Below, piece after piece: positions 22,394 through 36,200 of a stretch of DNA of 64,000 nucleotides. The stretch is from Argentina anserina (Eukaryota; Streptophyta; Magnoliopsida; Rosales; Rosaceae). Below the pieces are notes generated by a model. It did no database searches, had not been told where the DNA came from, and worked only from the letters and a program-made list of their open reading frames with translations. The stretch spans positions 18,786,001-18,850,000 of the forward strand of contig NC_065876.1 of the NCBI RefSeq assembly GCF_933775445.1, written 5' to 3'. The first letter of the stretch is position 1. Every line of letters begins with the position of its first letter. The translations under genes and the position numbers were made by a program.

Positions 22394-25300
22394 TCACTTG
22401 CTTGCCGTAGGATCAAGGAGAGACGTCTCCTCCACGTTATTCTCCACGAAATTGTCATAGTACGGCTTCAAGCGATGTCCATTGACCGTGAATTCCTTTC
22501 CATGCACGATACTTTTGATCTGAATAGCACCAGAAGGAAAAACATTAGTAACAACAAACGGTCCAAGCCACCTAGAACTGAGCTTGCCCGGAAACAATCT
22601 AAGTCGAGAATTAAACAAAAGAACTTTCTGCCCAACGACAAAGTGTTTCTTCCTAATCATGTGCTCATGGAATGTCTTAGTCTTCTCCTTGTAAACCATT
22701 GCTGAATCATAGGCCTCATTTCGAATTTCTTCAAGCTCATGCAATTGCAACTTCCTATGCAATCCGGCCGCATCAATGTCCATGTTAAAATTCTTCACAG
22801 CCCACCATGCACGATGTTCAAGCTCCATAGGAAGATGGAACGCCTTGCCATAGACTAATCGAAATGGTGACATGCCTAGAGGAGTCTTGTATGCCGTCCT
22901 ATAGGCCCAAAGAGCATCATCCAATCGTTGAGATCAATCCTTGCGTGATGGTCCAACAGACTTCTCCAAAATTCTCTTGATCTCATGATTAGATAGCTTT
23001 ACTTGTCCACTTGTTTGGGGGTGATAAGGCGTAGCAACCTTGTGCTTGATTCCATACTTCTTCAACAACGCCCCAATGGTCCGATTGCAAAAGTGAGATC
23101 CTCCATCACTAATGATAACTCTCGGCATACCAAACCTAGAGAAAATGTTAGAATGAAGGAAATCTGCAACAACTCGAGAATCATTAGTCTGGGTAGCCTT
23201 TGCTTCCACCCATTTCGAAACATAGTCAACATAAACGAGTATATACAAGAAACCATTAGAGCTAGGAAAAGGTCCCATGAAATCAATACCCCAACAATCA
23301 AATATTTCAACATATATAATCGGTGTCATAGGCATTTGATCTCTAGATCCTAAGTTTCCCATGAGTTGGCATCTATCACAAGTCATGCAAAAATGATATG
23401 CATCTTTAAAAATCGTAGGCCAAAAGAAACCACATTCTAACACCTTAAGAGCAGTCCTACGTGAACCAAAATGTCCTCCACAAGATTCAGAATGGCAAAA
23501 AGTAAGTATAGAATGATGTTCAGATTCAGGGACACACCTCCTAATGATTTGATCAACACAATGTTTCCACAAGTATGGTTCATCCCAAACATAATACTTA
23601 GCTAATGCCTTGAGTCTATTCTTTTGAGCATGCGATAAAGTATCCGGAAATTTCTTAGAAACAAGATAATTCACAATATTTGCATACCATGGCTCACTTA
23701 CCTCAACTCGAAAGAGTTCTTCATCCGGAAAACTCTCTTGGATAGCCAAGGGCTCGGCATCTCTCACCAAACGACTCAAATGATCCGCCACAACATTGTC
23801 ACTTCCCTTCTTGTCCTTGATCTCGAGATCAAACTCTTGGAGTAGAAGAATCCATCGAATCAATCTTGGTTTGGCATCCTTCTTCGTCATTAAGTACTTC
23901 AAAGCTCATGGCAAGAAGTTCTTTTTCAGTTGTGGTGTAGTTTTTTGAGCATCATTGAGTGTTCGTGAGGCGTAGGGCTGCTTGTCCTTCCTCTGCCCTA
24001 ACACGGCTCCAGCTGCATAGTCGGAGGCATCACACATCAACTCAAATGGCAAGGACCAATCCGGCGGTGCCATGATTGGTGCCGAAGTTAGGAGCTTCTT
24101 CAAAATCTCGAATGCAAGCTTGCAATCATCATCAAAGTGAAAAGGGAACGTCCTTTTGAAGCAATGAACTCATTGGTCTCGTAATCTTGGAAAAATCCTT
24201 GATAAACCTACGATAGAAACCTGCATGTCCAAGAAATGATCGAACATCCCTCACACTTGTGGGGAGGGGTAAGTGACGCACAAGATCTATTTTAGACTTA
24301 TCAACCTCAATTCCTCTAGATGAAACAATATGGCCTAAGACAATGCCTTGCGTGACCATGAAATGACATTTTTCCCAATTCAAAACCAAGTTAGTTTCTT
24401 CACAACGTTTAAGCACAAGTTCAACATTTTCTAAGCAAGTTTTGAAATCTTCACCATAGACAGAAAAATCATCCATGAAAACTTCAATTTTAGAACCAAT
24501 ATACTCAGAGAAAATGTGATACATGCAACGTTGAAACGTACTTGGGGCGTTGCATAAACCAAAAAGCATGCGATGATAAGCAAACGTACCAAAAGGGCAT
24601 GTGAATGTAGTCTTCTCTTGATCTTCTTCCGCAACACTTATTTGGTTGTATCCACTATATCCATCAAGGAAACAATAGAAAGAATGACCAGCTAACCTCT
24701 CAAGCATTTGATCAATGAATGGCAATGGCATATGGTCCTTCCTTGTTGTCGCATTGAGCTTCCTATAGTCGATACACACTCTATAACCGGTCACTGTCCT
24801 TTGAGGCACTAATTCATTCTCTTTGTTCTTCACCACCGTGATGCCTGACTTCTTTGGCACAACTTGAATGGGAGAGATCCACCTACTATCCGAGATGGGG
24901 TAGATCACGCCACAATCGTGCAGCTTAGTGATTTCATCCTTTACAACTTGCATCATTGGTGGGTGAAGACGTCGCTGACCTTCCTTGGTTGGTTTGGCAC
25001 CATCTTCAAGCAAAATTTGGTGTACACACATGGTAGGGCTGATTCCTTTGATGTCGGCAAGGGTCCATCCTATTGCCGTCTTATGCCTCTTCAACACTTC
25101 AATCAATTTGTCCTCTTGTTCCTCATTGAGTGAAGAGGAAATGATCACGGGCAATGTATCCTCTTCTCCCAAAAATGCATACTTCAAGTGGTCCGGAAGA
25201 ACCTTAAGATCAAGCTTTGGAGCTTGCACCACAGAAGGAAGATTCTTGTTAGTAGTTAAGAGAATTGGACTAGGAGAGACATAGCTTACCTCACGTGCAA

Positions 25301-27870
25301 CCTCAAGAGATGTCACGTTCTCAAGAATGAAGGATGGCACGACATCATTAGCTTCTAACTCCGAAATGTTAGAACCATCACTTGTAAATCCGACCCCTTG
25401 GGCAATAGTGAGTGCCAACTCGTCATTCGCCAAGGTATCTAGATAGTTATCTGCAAGGGAATCAAGAATGTCAACTAAAAAACAATCACTTAACTCTGAA
25501 AGAGGATACCTCATAGCTTCAAAGATGTTGAAGCTAATCACTTCACCATCGAACTCAAAGGTGAGTGATCCACTAAACACATCAATTTTTGTTTGTGCAG
25601 TCCTCATGAAGGGACGGCCCAACAAGATAGGGACCTCCTTGTCATCTGTCTCAGTTGGCTCCATGTCAATGACATAGAAGTCGGCAGGGAAGATTAAGCT
25701 TGAAACCTGCACAAGAACATCTTCAACATAGCCCAAAGGGACTTTGTTGGAACAATCAGCCAATCGAATCACAACATTATCACGTTTCAAATCACGTAGA
25801 CCTAGGTCCTCATAGATATAGTACGGCATTACATTGATAGATGCACCTAAGTCTAGCATTATCTTTTCAAATGTCATGTTTCCGATTGTACAAGGGATAA
25901 AAAAAAACTCCCTAGATCCTTAAGCTTTGGTGGTAGCTTCCTTTGGAGCACGGCAGAAACCGTCTCACTCATTGTGACAACCTCCTTCTCTCGAGTCATC
26001 CTCTTATTGGTGCACAATTCTTTCAAAAACTTAGCATACCTACGATTTTGTTGTATACATTCAATAAGGGGCATGTTCACTTCCACCTTCTTGAAAATGT
26101 CGAGCATGGCTTGATCAGAGTCATCCTTCTTTTGCTTTGCAAATCTACTAGGGAAGGGAACACGAGGAAGATCATTAGTTGAAATCAAACCACTAGAGTT
26201 AGGATTCTTACCTTTGTCATGCATGGCATGATCTACTTGGTGTAGAGGCACGACATCATTTGTCTTAGAGGAAGCAGGGTCCTTCTCTAAGTCCTTGACA
26301 TTGAAACTCTCGGCCTCTTGTCCTTTAGAAGGCACGGCCTTCTTCTTTTGTTGCAATGGAGCATCCAAGATCCTCCCACTTCTTGTAATCATGGCCTTTA
26401 CGTTAGGATTAGGCTCAGTTTGGCTCGGCAGCTTTCCTCCTTCATGGATCTTGCCCATGAAGTCGATCACTTGTCCCATCTGCTTCTTAAGCTCGGTTAT
26501 GTCCTTAGAATGTGCTTGTTGACTTGTAACTAAAGCTTGAGTAGCAGAGTTTAGATTTTGTTGCCCTTGAGCAAGAGACTTCAAAAGTTCATAATAGTTA
26601 GGTGAAGATGCATTATTCGAACCATGAACATTAGAGTTAAAGGGAATAGAACCTTGAGGTACCTGAGGCCTCACAAACAAACCTGAAGGACGAGGTCCTT
26701 GACCTTGAGCATTGGATGGTTGAGCATTGTTGTTCCAACGAAAATTTGGATGATCTCTAAGTCCAGGGTTGTATGTGTTTGAGTATAGATCGTACCTAGG
26801 CCTTTGTTGCCCCATAAAGTTCAACTCTTCTTCAGTCATTTGGACAATTTTCAGTTGTGTGATCTTTGAAAGAACAAATACCACATGCTTGATTGTTGAT
26901 GCTCGAACCATTGAATGCCTTGACTAGAACGTCAAGCTTCCTTTCTAAAGTAACCATCTGATTTCTTGCATCAACATCATACATCCCACGGCTCTTGCTT
27001 CCTCTCTTCTCCTTGGAACTAAATTGGCGATTGTTGTCAGCCAAGTCATCAATCAAGGTGTAAGCTTCTTGACCGGTCTTGTTCATAAATGTGCAGTTAC
27101 ATGCGGAGTCCACCATGCTCTTATTGGTGGTGTCGAGTCCTTCATAGAAGAATTGCACCAAGTCATCCAACGAAATACCATGGTGAGGGCACTTCCTTTA
27201 TAGTTCTTGAAATTCCTCCCATGCCTCGTAGAGTGAATCGCCATCCTTTTGAGTGAAGTTCTGAATCTCCCTCCTAAGTCTTTTCGTGAGTTGAGCAGGG
27301 AAGAACTGCTTCAAGAACCTCCTTGTCATTTCGTCCCATGTGGTGATTATTCCTGCAGGAAAAGAGTACAACCAACGTTTAGCATCATCCTTAAGGGTAA
27401 ATGGAAACAAAAGCAACCTCAAGCCTTCTTGAGAAAGATGATGAATCGATTGGAGCTTGCAAATGTCCAAGAACTCCCTAAGGTGAACATTAGGGTCTTC
27501 CATTGAAGAACCAGAGTACTTAGGCAGTTGCCCAAGCAATTGAACCGGAATGGAGAAGTTAGCTTCATTAGGTGGAGTGAAAGAAATGCATGAAGGTGAT
27601 TCAGGGGTGGTGGGAATGAACGCATTCTTGAGTGCCATTGGAGCACCAACATGAATTATGTCACGGTCCGCAATTGTGTCTAAGTCTGAATTGAAGATGA
27701 AGGGGAAGGAAAGATCCTCCTCTTCTATCTGATCTAGGTGAAGAGTTTAAGAATGAATTGCTTGGAGATGTTTCGAAATCTAAAGATCCACTTGTGAAAT
27801 AGTTGTTTAAATCTCGAAGTGCTTGAATTCAATCCTTGAGCTCTTGTGTTCTCTTAGATATCTCGGACAT
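22394..27870 (-). pseudogene. gag-pol: gag-pol polyprotein of element B, multiply broken
   Basis: Same protein family and domain order as A: gag from ATG 27870, zinc knuckle CGICSFKDHTTENC near 26890-26850, protease LDLGAS near 25845, reverse transcriptase with FMDDFSVYG near 24465, RNase H, and integrase. Defects: a TGA at an Arg codon in early gag, frameshifts in early gag (about 27730), at the knuckle (about 26840), near 25875 and near 24130, a loss of about 70 bp in RNase H near 23906, and a TGA at a Trp codon near 22930. In integrase the catalytic glutamate motif GQVELSN reads GQVKLSN (codon 22997-22999). RT active-site residues are intact. It cannot make a working polyprotein. Confidence 0.85.
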
Positions 27871-28620
27871 GCATAGTACCTGTTATACGAAAGTTAAAGA
27901 GTTAGCATTGAAGAAGACACAATGAACACATATAATTCGTGCCTTCCGTTAGTCATACACACGGACACTTATGGGGAAGGACACGGCAACTATTGTCAAG
28001 TTTACAAAGAGTTAGTTCTTTACGGTTTACAATAGTTCATACAATTCACAAGTTCTTTTTGACATTTCAATGATTGAACGATCGATTGATTCTAAGTTGT
28101 AAACCAAGGTGGACGTGCGGCCTAAGTATGGATGCCTAGACACAAGATCAAGTCTTTGTTTCAGAAGACCTTGTAGCTCAATCAGAGATAGTGAACATGG
28201 TAGGACTAATTTGTTGACTACGGAGAGCGAACTCCCTATCGACTCCATCACCGAGATGTATGTCAGTCAGTAGTTCTCTGAGATCCAATTTTGGTCCCAT
28301 GCACCAGAGTAATAAGAGAGTGTGCCCCTTACTCAGCTAGACTTAACCTCGTGTGTTAGACAAATCTCCAAGTGTTAATAAAAGCCGCCCTCGACCTCAT
28401 GCAAACTCGAGAGCTAGCATGAAGGGTTAAGGCTAATATTAACAAAATGGACTTTACCTATTCTGTTCGATTTACAACCTACAACAATCATTCACTCAAG
28501 CATCAAAACAACAACCTAAGATATATTACTATATATGTACAACGAAACAAGATCAGAATATACAAATGTACAATATAAATAATGAATTCGACATTAAAAG
28601 TTAGGGATCCATCTCTTATG
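27871..28620 (-). other. Leader of element B
   Basis: Untranslated leader between primer site and gag, closely similar to the leaders of A, D and F. Nothing else is supported here. Confidence 0.65.
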
Positions 28621-28640
28621 GATCCCCGGCAACGGCGCCA
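28621..28640 (-). promoter_or_regulatory. Primer binding site of B (tRNA-Asp)
   Basis: Sense TGGCGCCGTTGCCGGGGATC, a perfect match to the complement of the tRNA-Asp 3' end, 2 nt from the LTR. Confidence 0.9.
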
Positions 28641-28642
28641 TT

Positions 28643-30213
28643 TGATGAGTGCTCGATTACTCGACATCAATATTTAACCCTGAACACATCATTAGTAGTA
28701 TAAAGCAAGAGTGTATCGTTCACAAACCGGGGATCTAGCCAGGGCTTAGGATCACAATACTTAACACGAATTCATAAAGATATAAATGGTTTGATATAAA
28801 TTTGGATTGAGACATAAAAACAGTAAATAAAACCTAAACTAATATGTACATGTGATCAACCAACCAACACATAAACAATCACCAAAACAACTCACATAAA
28901 AGAAATCGAAACAAGTTCTATACCCATCTTAAGAATCATGCCGAGACCATATATTGAACAACTAAGGATGGATCATGCAATTAGGGTTCTAAGCAGTAAC
29001 CTAAACACATAGACACTTTACACATTCGATTAATACCAAGCAGCCATAATCGAAATATAACATGTTCATCTTCATCATGTAATTCCAAAGGCATGCACAT
29101 TGAATTCATCAAGTATGTCACCTACTTAACCAACAACCATACAATTCGAAATTCACATATAAAAGAGTAAACATGTTCTTAGCATAAGTCTTTAATCCAA
29201 CAACCTAAATATCATGCACAAGCATAATCATAACACTTAGAAATCGAAATTGATCATACATAGTACACGGCAGAAACCAAAACAGAAACTTCATAAAACC
29301 AAAACATAATTTCGAATCCTTTATATAAATTGAATCAAGTAGCTATCTCATAGACAAAATTGAAACAAGATTACATTACACAAATCGCATGCTCATCCAA
29401 GAACAAGAACAAAACCAAAACCGAATTGAAACAAGAGTGAATCATGGTTACACTTTATAAATCAAGCAATCCACAAGTGTGGCCGTGACTTCTATGGGAT
29501 GAAACCTTCTTCACAAGCGTGCTTGAAGGCTATAGATTGGTGGGGGAATGATAGAATCGGTTTTGGGATTTCTTGGAAGGGTGAGGGATTAATTCGGCAA
29601 AGCTAGGCTTGTGTTTGTGTGCAAGGTTGATGATGATCTGAATGGAGAGGCCGAGCCTCTATATGTAGGAGTCTAGGAAGCCATCTTGCCGTCCTATAAG
29701 GAAGTAGAATCCAATTGGGAAACTGAAATCCTCTTTGTTATGGATTTGATTCATGTACTCCATATCCAACTTGATATAGGAAACCAAGTCCAATATGGAG
29801 ATCACTTAAGGGCTGCACTGCATCATCTCTTGGTCCAACTAGGGGTACCTAGGCCGGCCTCCTCTTCTCCTTCTTCAACTCGAACATGATTTTCTTGTCT
29901 CACTAGTAATGCATCTCGACATCTCTTCTTCCTTTCCAAATATGATTCGTCTTTCCTGAAAATAAATCGACGATTAAGGAATAGGAAAGAATGAAAATAG
30001 GAAAGTAGAATCCTAGTCGAGTAAGGAATCCTAGCTCAATAAGGAGTTCTAACACTTAGCACAATTTCATCATCAATTCATTCAATATTCGACATAGCTC
30101 TACCTAGAACATACAAATGACAAATATGAACATAAAACAACTAAATAAGAAGTAACAAAACATAAGAATATGGCATATAACCATTAAGAACGTCATACTT
30201 TGTGCTCCTATAA
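28643..30213 (-). repeat. 5' LTR of element B (1571 bp)
   Basis: Partner of 19009-20580. Its outer end reads TATAA on + where the partner has TATCA, one substitution in the terminal dinucleotide. TGCGG follows directly. Confidence 0.92.
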
Positions 30214-30218
30214 TGCGG
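30214..30218. repeat. Right target duplication of element B (TGCGG)
   Basis: Repeats 19004-19008; both copies sit in LTR sequence of element C. Confidence 0.85.
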
Positions 30219-30754
30219 CGGCGCGTGAACAGTAAATTCAAACAGTAAATTGTAAATTTATTTTTACGACGGTGAATGTAAAAATGCGATTTACGTACGG
30301 TAAATGTAAATTTTATTTTACGTACGGTAAATGTAAATGTAAATTACTTTCAGTAAATGTAAAAAGTAATTTCAGAAGGGTAATTCAGTAATTTTTATTT
30401 ACTGATACAGTATTTACATTTGAATAGTATTCGTACGTACAGAAATACGTAAACAGTATGTACACGTACAGAGATACGTAATTGATGTGTATTTGTACAG
30501 AAATACATGAATCGTAAATACGGAAAACCAGAAATTGCTGAACAATAACTTATTATTACTGTTTCAGCATTTAAGGTTTACGAAACGTTTCTAAATTATT
30601 TTCTTATCTTTTCAAGGTGATTGATAAATCAAGGAAATGAATTATCTTTGGAAATTGTGGAAATTACGCTCGAGTTGATAAGGTGAGTAAAATCTCCCAT
30701 ATTTACGAATCTACCCTTGCGGAGATTCAAGATTTTGCAAGTGTTTTAAATATT

Positions 30755-31240
30755 GAAATACGACATGTATGTGATATAGTGGAATATATATATATTTGTA
30801 TAAATGGTAAATAAGTACATATATATATATATATAGTTTGCTATATTATATACTGTTATGAATTCATTGTGAATATGTCATTTTGATGACGAGATTTATA
30901 TACCGAGCATGTGATTTAATTTGTACAATATGAGGTGTGATTATTGTACGTGGTTTTAACATGTGTTTGTTAAAATGTTTTGTCTTCGGACGTGTTATGA
31001 AATATGACATGTATATGATATAGCGGATTATATATATATTGTTTAACTGGTAAATAGGTACATATATATATAGTTTGCTATATAATATACTGTTATGATT
31101 TTATCGTGATGATGTCATTTTGATGACGAGATTTATATACCTAGCACATGATTTAAGTTGTACAATATGAGGTGTGATTATTGTACGTTGTTTTAACATG
31201 GAGTTTGTTAAAAAATTTCGTCTTCGGACGTGTTTGGCAT
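30755..31240 (+). repeat. 244-bp tandem duplication in LTR C
   Basis: Two diverged copies begin near 30762 and 31006 (GACATGTAT) and share TATATATA runs, ATTTTGATGACGAGATTTAT and a segment ending CTTCGGACGTGTT. The same duplication is in the 3' LTR (about 38286-38765), so it predates insertion. Confidence 0.8.
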
Positions 31241-31361
31241 GTCGGAACCTAGCCTTTGGCTGGGCGAAAGTTACGATACAGTTAGAGCTCTAGTCTGTCT
31301 GCCGGAGTACTGCATGTGAGGTAACAGATGCGTTATTGGCTCATGAGTACTCATATTTTTG

Positions 31362-31482
31362 ATGTTGGGTAGCAGGAGGTTGCCCAATATCGGCGGTGTA
31401 CTACGTGAGGGGTAACAGATGTGTACCAGTGTTCATTAGTACCCGTATTATAAATGTATTTGGGTAACCAGAAGGGTTGCCC
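31362..31482 (+). other. Hairpin cluster in LTR C
   Basis: 31362-31373 pairs with 31379-31390 (12 pairs with G-U wobbles), loop AGGAG. 31462-31469 pairs with 31475-31482 (8 pairs, one wobble), loop AGAAG. A weaker one encloses AACAGATGTG at 31411-31427. Related CAGATG words recur at 31324 and 31526. The same cluster is in the 3' LTR near 38884-39004. Confidence 0.5.
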
Positions 31483-32034
31483 GATTTCTCATGAGCACTT
31501 TCATTTCATATATTTTTGGAACAACCAGATGGGCCGTCCATTGACTCATGAGTGCATTTATATTTGTTCATTTCTGGATTTTCGTATATATTGATATGCG
31601 AGTTATATTCTCAATTTACTCATACGAGCTATAAGCTTACCGGGTTTGTGTTTACAATCCCGGTGCACCAATTCGATGGTGTAGGGGATAATTCCGCAGG
31701 TATTGATTAGTGGAAATTGAGGGACGACTCCGACGACTCGAAGTTGTTCATTATCCTGCTTGTGGTGAGGTTTCAATTGTGGATTTGTGTGAGAACTTGT
31801 GAGGATTTATTTGTGGGTTTTGTGAGAGATTGTGAGGATTATTACATTTCCAGTTTTATGTAATATTGAATTATAAATTTGGTTTGTAATAATTAGTTTG
31901 TCTGAGTTGTATTGAGAATTCAATAATGACTCGCTGTGTTATTTAAAATGATTTCGATTCATTGAGATTGTTTTGGTGTTTCACGACTTTGAAATTTTGA
32001 GTTTTTATGCTTGAAATTTTGGGGTCATTACAGT

Positions 32035-32046
32035 TGGTATCAGAGC
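32035..32046 (+). promoter_or_regulatory. Primer binding site of C (initiator tRNA-Met)
   Basis: TGGTATCAGAGC, the classical complement of the initiator tRNA-Met 3' end, 2 nt after the LTR. This primer is usual for plant chromoviruses. Confidence 0.95.
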
Positions 32047-32318
32047 CTAAATGCGTATTTGGCGATTATCAATATCATTCGGGAGCGATGATCCAACTGC
32101 AGCGGGCACCCATCACATGCTCCTCGGTATTGATATGTCGTCGGGTACGCGAGAGTGTGTTAGGAGCCATACCTTATGGTTAGTCCTCTAGGGAGTATCG
32201 TGATGATACTTCGATGATTCATCTTATTCTGAAATTTTATGTTGATATCCATTGAATCTGTTTTGTTTGAATTCGCGACTTCACAAGTATTGACTAAGTG
32301 TTTCATTGTTTGAAGGTG

Positions 32319-33271
32319 ATGAACTCGGATAAGGGCCGAGGACGGGCGAGAGGCCGAGGTCAAGGTAGGACCGCAGGCCGAGTCCGCAACGTGGAGAACC
32401 CTTATGAGGAGGCTGCTCCACAGGAAGAACAGGTTGAGCCTGCTACTGCGGTTAGAGATGATGGTCGAGTGTTGAAGCTGATCAAGGATATCAGTGCACT
32501 GTCAGCGTCGACCTTTCATGGAGGACTAGATCATATGGTAGCTGACCATTGGATCGAGGGTATGTAGACTTATTTTGAGATGATAGAGTGCACAGAGATT
32601 GAGAAGATAAAGATAGCTACATTCTTTCTAAAAGATGATGCTCTAGACTGGTGGAAGAGCATGAGACAGACAGTGGATGTGTCTGCATTCACATGGGGAG
32701 GTTTCACTACCCTTTTCCGAGAGAAGTATTTTCCAGCCTCAGTACAGGAGAACTTAGAGCTTGAGTTTTTTGCGCTGGTACAGGGAGACATGACAGTTAG
32801 AGAGTATGATGCTCGTTTTTCACATCTGTACCGGTATGTCAAGCCTATGGGTGCGACCTCCTTAGCACATAAGTATCTACGAGGGCTGAAACAGGAGTAC
32901 AAGACCATGATATCAGTTCTTTGTCTGTCTACTAAGGAGTTGATATTTGAGAGTGCCATGATCTTGGAACAGGCAAATAGTACTCGAGCAGGAGATGTGG
33001 GAAGTAGAGATGCAAAGGGAAAAGGCAAGGCAATTGTACACGCAGCGAGCACTCAGGGCTGACGGGTAGGTCATGGAAGAGGCCAAGACCCCACTACCAA
33101 ATTCCGGCAAGGGCAACACCTCTATCTATCAGGGCTGCACCAGTTAGACCATTGGCATCGGTGAGGTGTTTTGGCTGCAACGAAATGGGACATTACGCCA
33201 CAGCATGTCCGAAACCGAAGAGAGCAGGCTGCTACTAGTGCGGGCAAGTGGGACACATAGCTAGAGATTGT
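32319..33271 (+). pseudogene. gag: gag of element C
   Basis: The capsid and nucleocapsid protein. ATG 32319 opens a basic N terminus rich in RGRGRGQG. The gag domain follows (TFHGGLDHMVADHWIEG, then KDDALDWWKSM, FREKYFPASVQENLE). Two CX2CX4HX4C zinc knuckles come next: CFGCNEMGHYATAC at 33167-33208 and a second at 33230-33271 whose second residue is a stop. Stops lie at 32565-32567, 33060-33062 and 33236-33238, and a frameshift lies between 33062 and 33137. Each stop can be derived from Gln, Arg or Trp by one transition. Non-functional. Confidence 0.85.
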
Positions 33272-36200
33272 ACCCGACCTCTTCAGGGTAGACAGGAACG
33301 GCCGCAGAGACAGCTACCAACGGGCCAAGCTAGACTGTTCGCAGTAGGTCAGCGAGACTCAGGGGTGGAAGGTACATTATCACTTTTTGACTACCTTGCT
33401 AGAGTACTGTTTGATACGGTTGCATCGCATTCATTTATTGCTAGTTCGGTAGTAGAGATGCTAGGATTGATTCCTACACCTCTTGGGAACGCTTTATGTG
33501 TCACTTCACCCCTTGGAGTGTCCCTTGAGTTAGAGACAATCTGCAAGGCTTGTCTGATTGTGATTGGGAGTAGAGAGTTCTCTGCTTCGTTGATTGTGAT
33601 TCCGGACCACACCTATGATGTGATCTTGGGGATTGATTGGTTGAGACCGCAGCATGCGGTGATTGATTGTTTTGACATGGTGGTGTCCTTTCATAGACCC
33701 GGGGAGCCAGTGTTTCGTTATCGTTGCCTCAAGTCAGATAATGCCATGAGATCAGGGGTTTTGGCACATGTGGAGTCGGTGGATCAAAAAGTAACTATTG
33801 TAGATATTGTGGTAGTATCTGAGTTTAGTGAGGTGTTCCAAGAGATACCAGGGCTATCTCCTCGAAGAGTAGTTGATTTCTGCATTGATGTAGTACCTGG
33901 TACGGCACCTGTGTTAAAGGCGCCATATAGGATGGGGCAAAACGAACTTAAGGAGTTGAAGGTGCAGATCGATGAGCTATTGGTTCAAGGGTTTATTAGA
34001 CCTAGTGTTTCACCATGTGGAGCACCAGTTTTGTTCGTGAAAAAGAAAGATGGTTCTCTGCGGTTGTGTGTGGACTACAGGGAACTGAACAAGGTGACCA
34101 TCAAGAATAGGTACCCCTTACCTAGGATTGATGACTTGTTCGATCAGCTTAAAGGTGCTACGGTGTTCTCTAAGATTGATTTGTGATCCAGTTATCATCA
34201 GCTCAGGGTGAAGGAAGAAGATATATCGAAGACAGCCTTCAGGACCCGGTATGGACATTATGAGTTTGTTGTCATGTCATTTGGTCTAACGAATACACCA
34301 GCTGTCTTTATGAATTTGATGAACCAAGTATTTAGCCCGTACTTGGATGAGTTTGTGGTACTGTTTGTGGATGACATTCTGATATACTCCAAGACTCAAG
34401 AGGAACACGTGGTGTATCTGAGAACAGTGTTGCAGACCTTGAAAGAGGCAAGATTGTATGGCAAACTAGAGAAGTGTGAGTTCTGGAAAGAATAGGTCAA
34501 GTTCCTTGGTCATGTTGTCTCAAAAGATGGAGTACTAGTGGACCCGTCAAAGGTAGAGGCAGTAAAGAATTGGAGTCGTCGAAAGAACCCTACAGAGATT
34601 CGTAGTTTCCTCGGTTTGGCAGGTTACTACATGAGATTTATCGAGGGGTTTTCTAGTATTGCATCTTCATTGACCAAATTGACCAAGAAACATGCTCCGT
34701 TTGTGTGGACAGAAGCATGTGTGGAAGCATTCAACAAACTAAAGACCAGGTTGACCACAACTCCAGTGTTGACGATTCCTTCAAGTGGGGGCGGTTATGT
34801 CATTTACAGTGATGCTTCGCTTCAAGGGTTGGGTTGTGTGTTGATGCAGCATGGAGGAGTTGTTGCATATGGCTCTAGACAGTTGAAGATTCATGAGAAG
34901 AATTACCCCACACACGACTTAGAGCTTGCGGTAGTTGTGTTTGCCCTGAAGATTTGGAGACATTACTTGTATGGTGAGAAGTTTCAACTCTTTTCAAATC
35001 ATAAGAGTTTGAAGTACTTGTTCTCATAGAAGGAGCTGAATATGAGGCAGAGGAGATGGATGGAACTCCTCAAGGATTATGACTTCACATTGGAGTACCA
35101 CCCGGGAAAGGCAAATGTGGTGGCCGATGCTTTGAGCAGGAAACCGAGAGGTGTGGTGGCTTCACTTATGGTCCAGGAATGATTCGTGCTCGAAACTGCA
35201 TCAGAGTTTGATTTGGTACCATCGGGAGGAGAACCAAGGGTATTTCTTGGTAGCGTCACGGTGCAACCCACATTGATCACGAGGATCATACAAGGTCAGG
35301 CGAGAGATAGATTTTCAGAAGCTAAGTTGGCAGATCTTGTAGTGGATACGCTTGATGAGTGCCCTTCCGAGTGGAGAGTTGGACCCGGTGGAGGGTTGAG
35401 GTTTGGGGCAAGATTGTGTGTCCCAGATTGTGATGATCTCAAGGAGGAGGTCCTTCGTACAGCACATCGATCACGTTATACCGTTCATCCAGGGAACACC
35501 AAGATGTACAAGGACCTATGCAGGCAATTCTGGTGGAACGGTATGAAGGAAGATGTAGCGGAGTTTGTATCGAAGTGCCTTACGTGTCAGCAAGTAAAAG
35601 CAGAACATCAACAACCAGCTGGCATGTTGAAACCACTGAATATTCCTCTTTGGAAGTGGGAGCAGATATCTATGGATTTTGTGATTGGATTGCCTAGATC
35701 GAAGAAGGGTCACGATGCTATATGGGTGATTGTCGATCGGTTGACGAAGTCGGCTCATTTTCTTCCAGAGTCGATGAAGTACTCAGTGGACGTGCTAGGG
35801 AAACTATATGTGGATGAGGTAGTGAGACTTCATGAAGCTCCAGTTTCTATTGTTTCTGATCAAGATGCACGTTTCACTTCGAAGTTCTGGGGTGGTTTGC
35901 AAAAGGCGATGGGCACTACCTTGGATATGAGTACAGTTTTTCACCCTTAGATGGATGGACAGACGGAAATGGTGAATCAGGTGATGGAAGACATGTTGAG
36001 AGCATGCGTGCTGGATTTCAAGGGTAGATGGGAAGATCATTTGAGATTGATTGAGTTTGCCTACAACAACAGCTACCATTCTAGCATTGGCATGGCTACG
36101 ATGTCGATCACCGATCTGTTGGGCCGAAGTTGGTGATGAGGCATTGATGGGTCCATAGGTGGTTCAGGAAACCACGGAGAAGATCTCGATCATTCAAGAT

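Larger units (their letters stand above)
19009..30213 (-). mobile_element. Element B: complete Athila-type LTR retrotransposon (11.2 kb)
   Basis: Two LTRs (19009-20580 and 28643-30213) bound a - strand internal region with tRNA-Asp primer site, leader, gag-pol and 3' non-coding region. Target duplications TGCGG flank both ends. The insertion target is the 5' LTR of element C. The two LTRs are very similar by eye, with scattered substitutions and the terminal CA of the 5' LTR changed (TATCA to TATAA), so the insertion is later than C but not brand new. The coding region is heavily broken. Confidence 0.93.
30219..32032 (+). repeat. Right part of the 5' LTR of element C
   Basis: It matches 37764-39556 of the 3' LTR and ends GGGGTCATTACA before the primer site. 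It begins with AT-rich reiterations of GTAAATGTAAA, then a 244-bp tandem duplication (about 30755-31240), then a hairpin cluster (31362-31482). No coding frame is supported. Confidence 0.88.

Noticed and set aside
32570..33052. Long antisense frame over the gag of element C
   Set aside because: Mirror of the gag coding frame; the + strand shows the gag domain.
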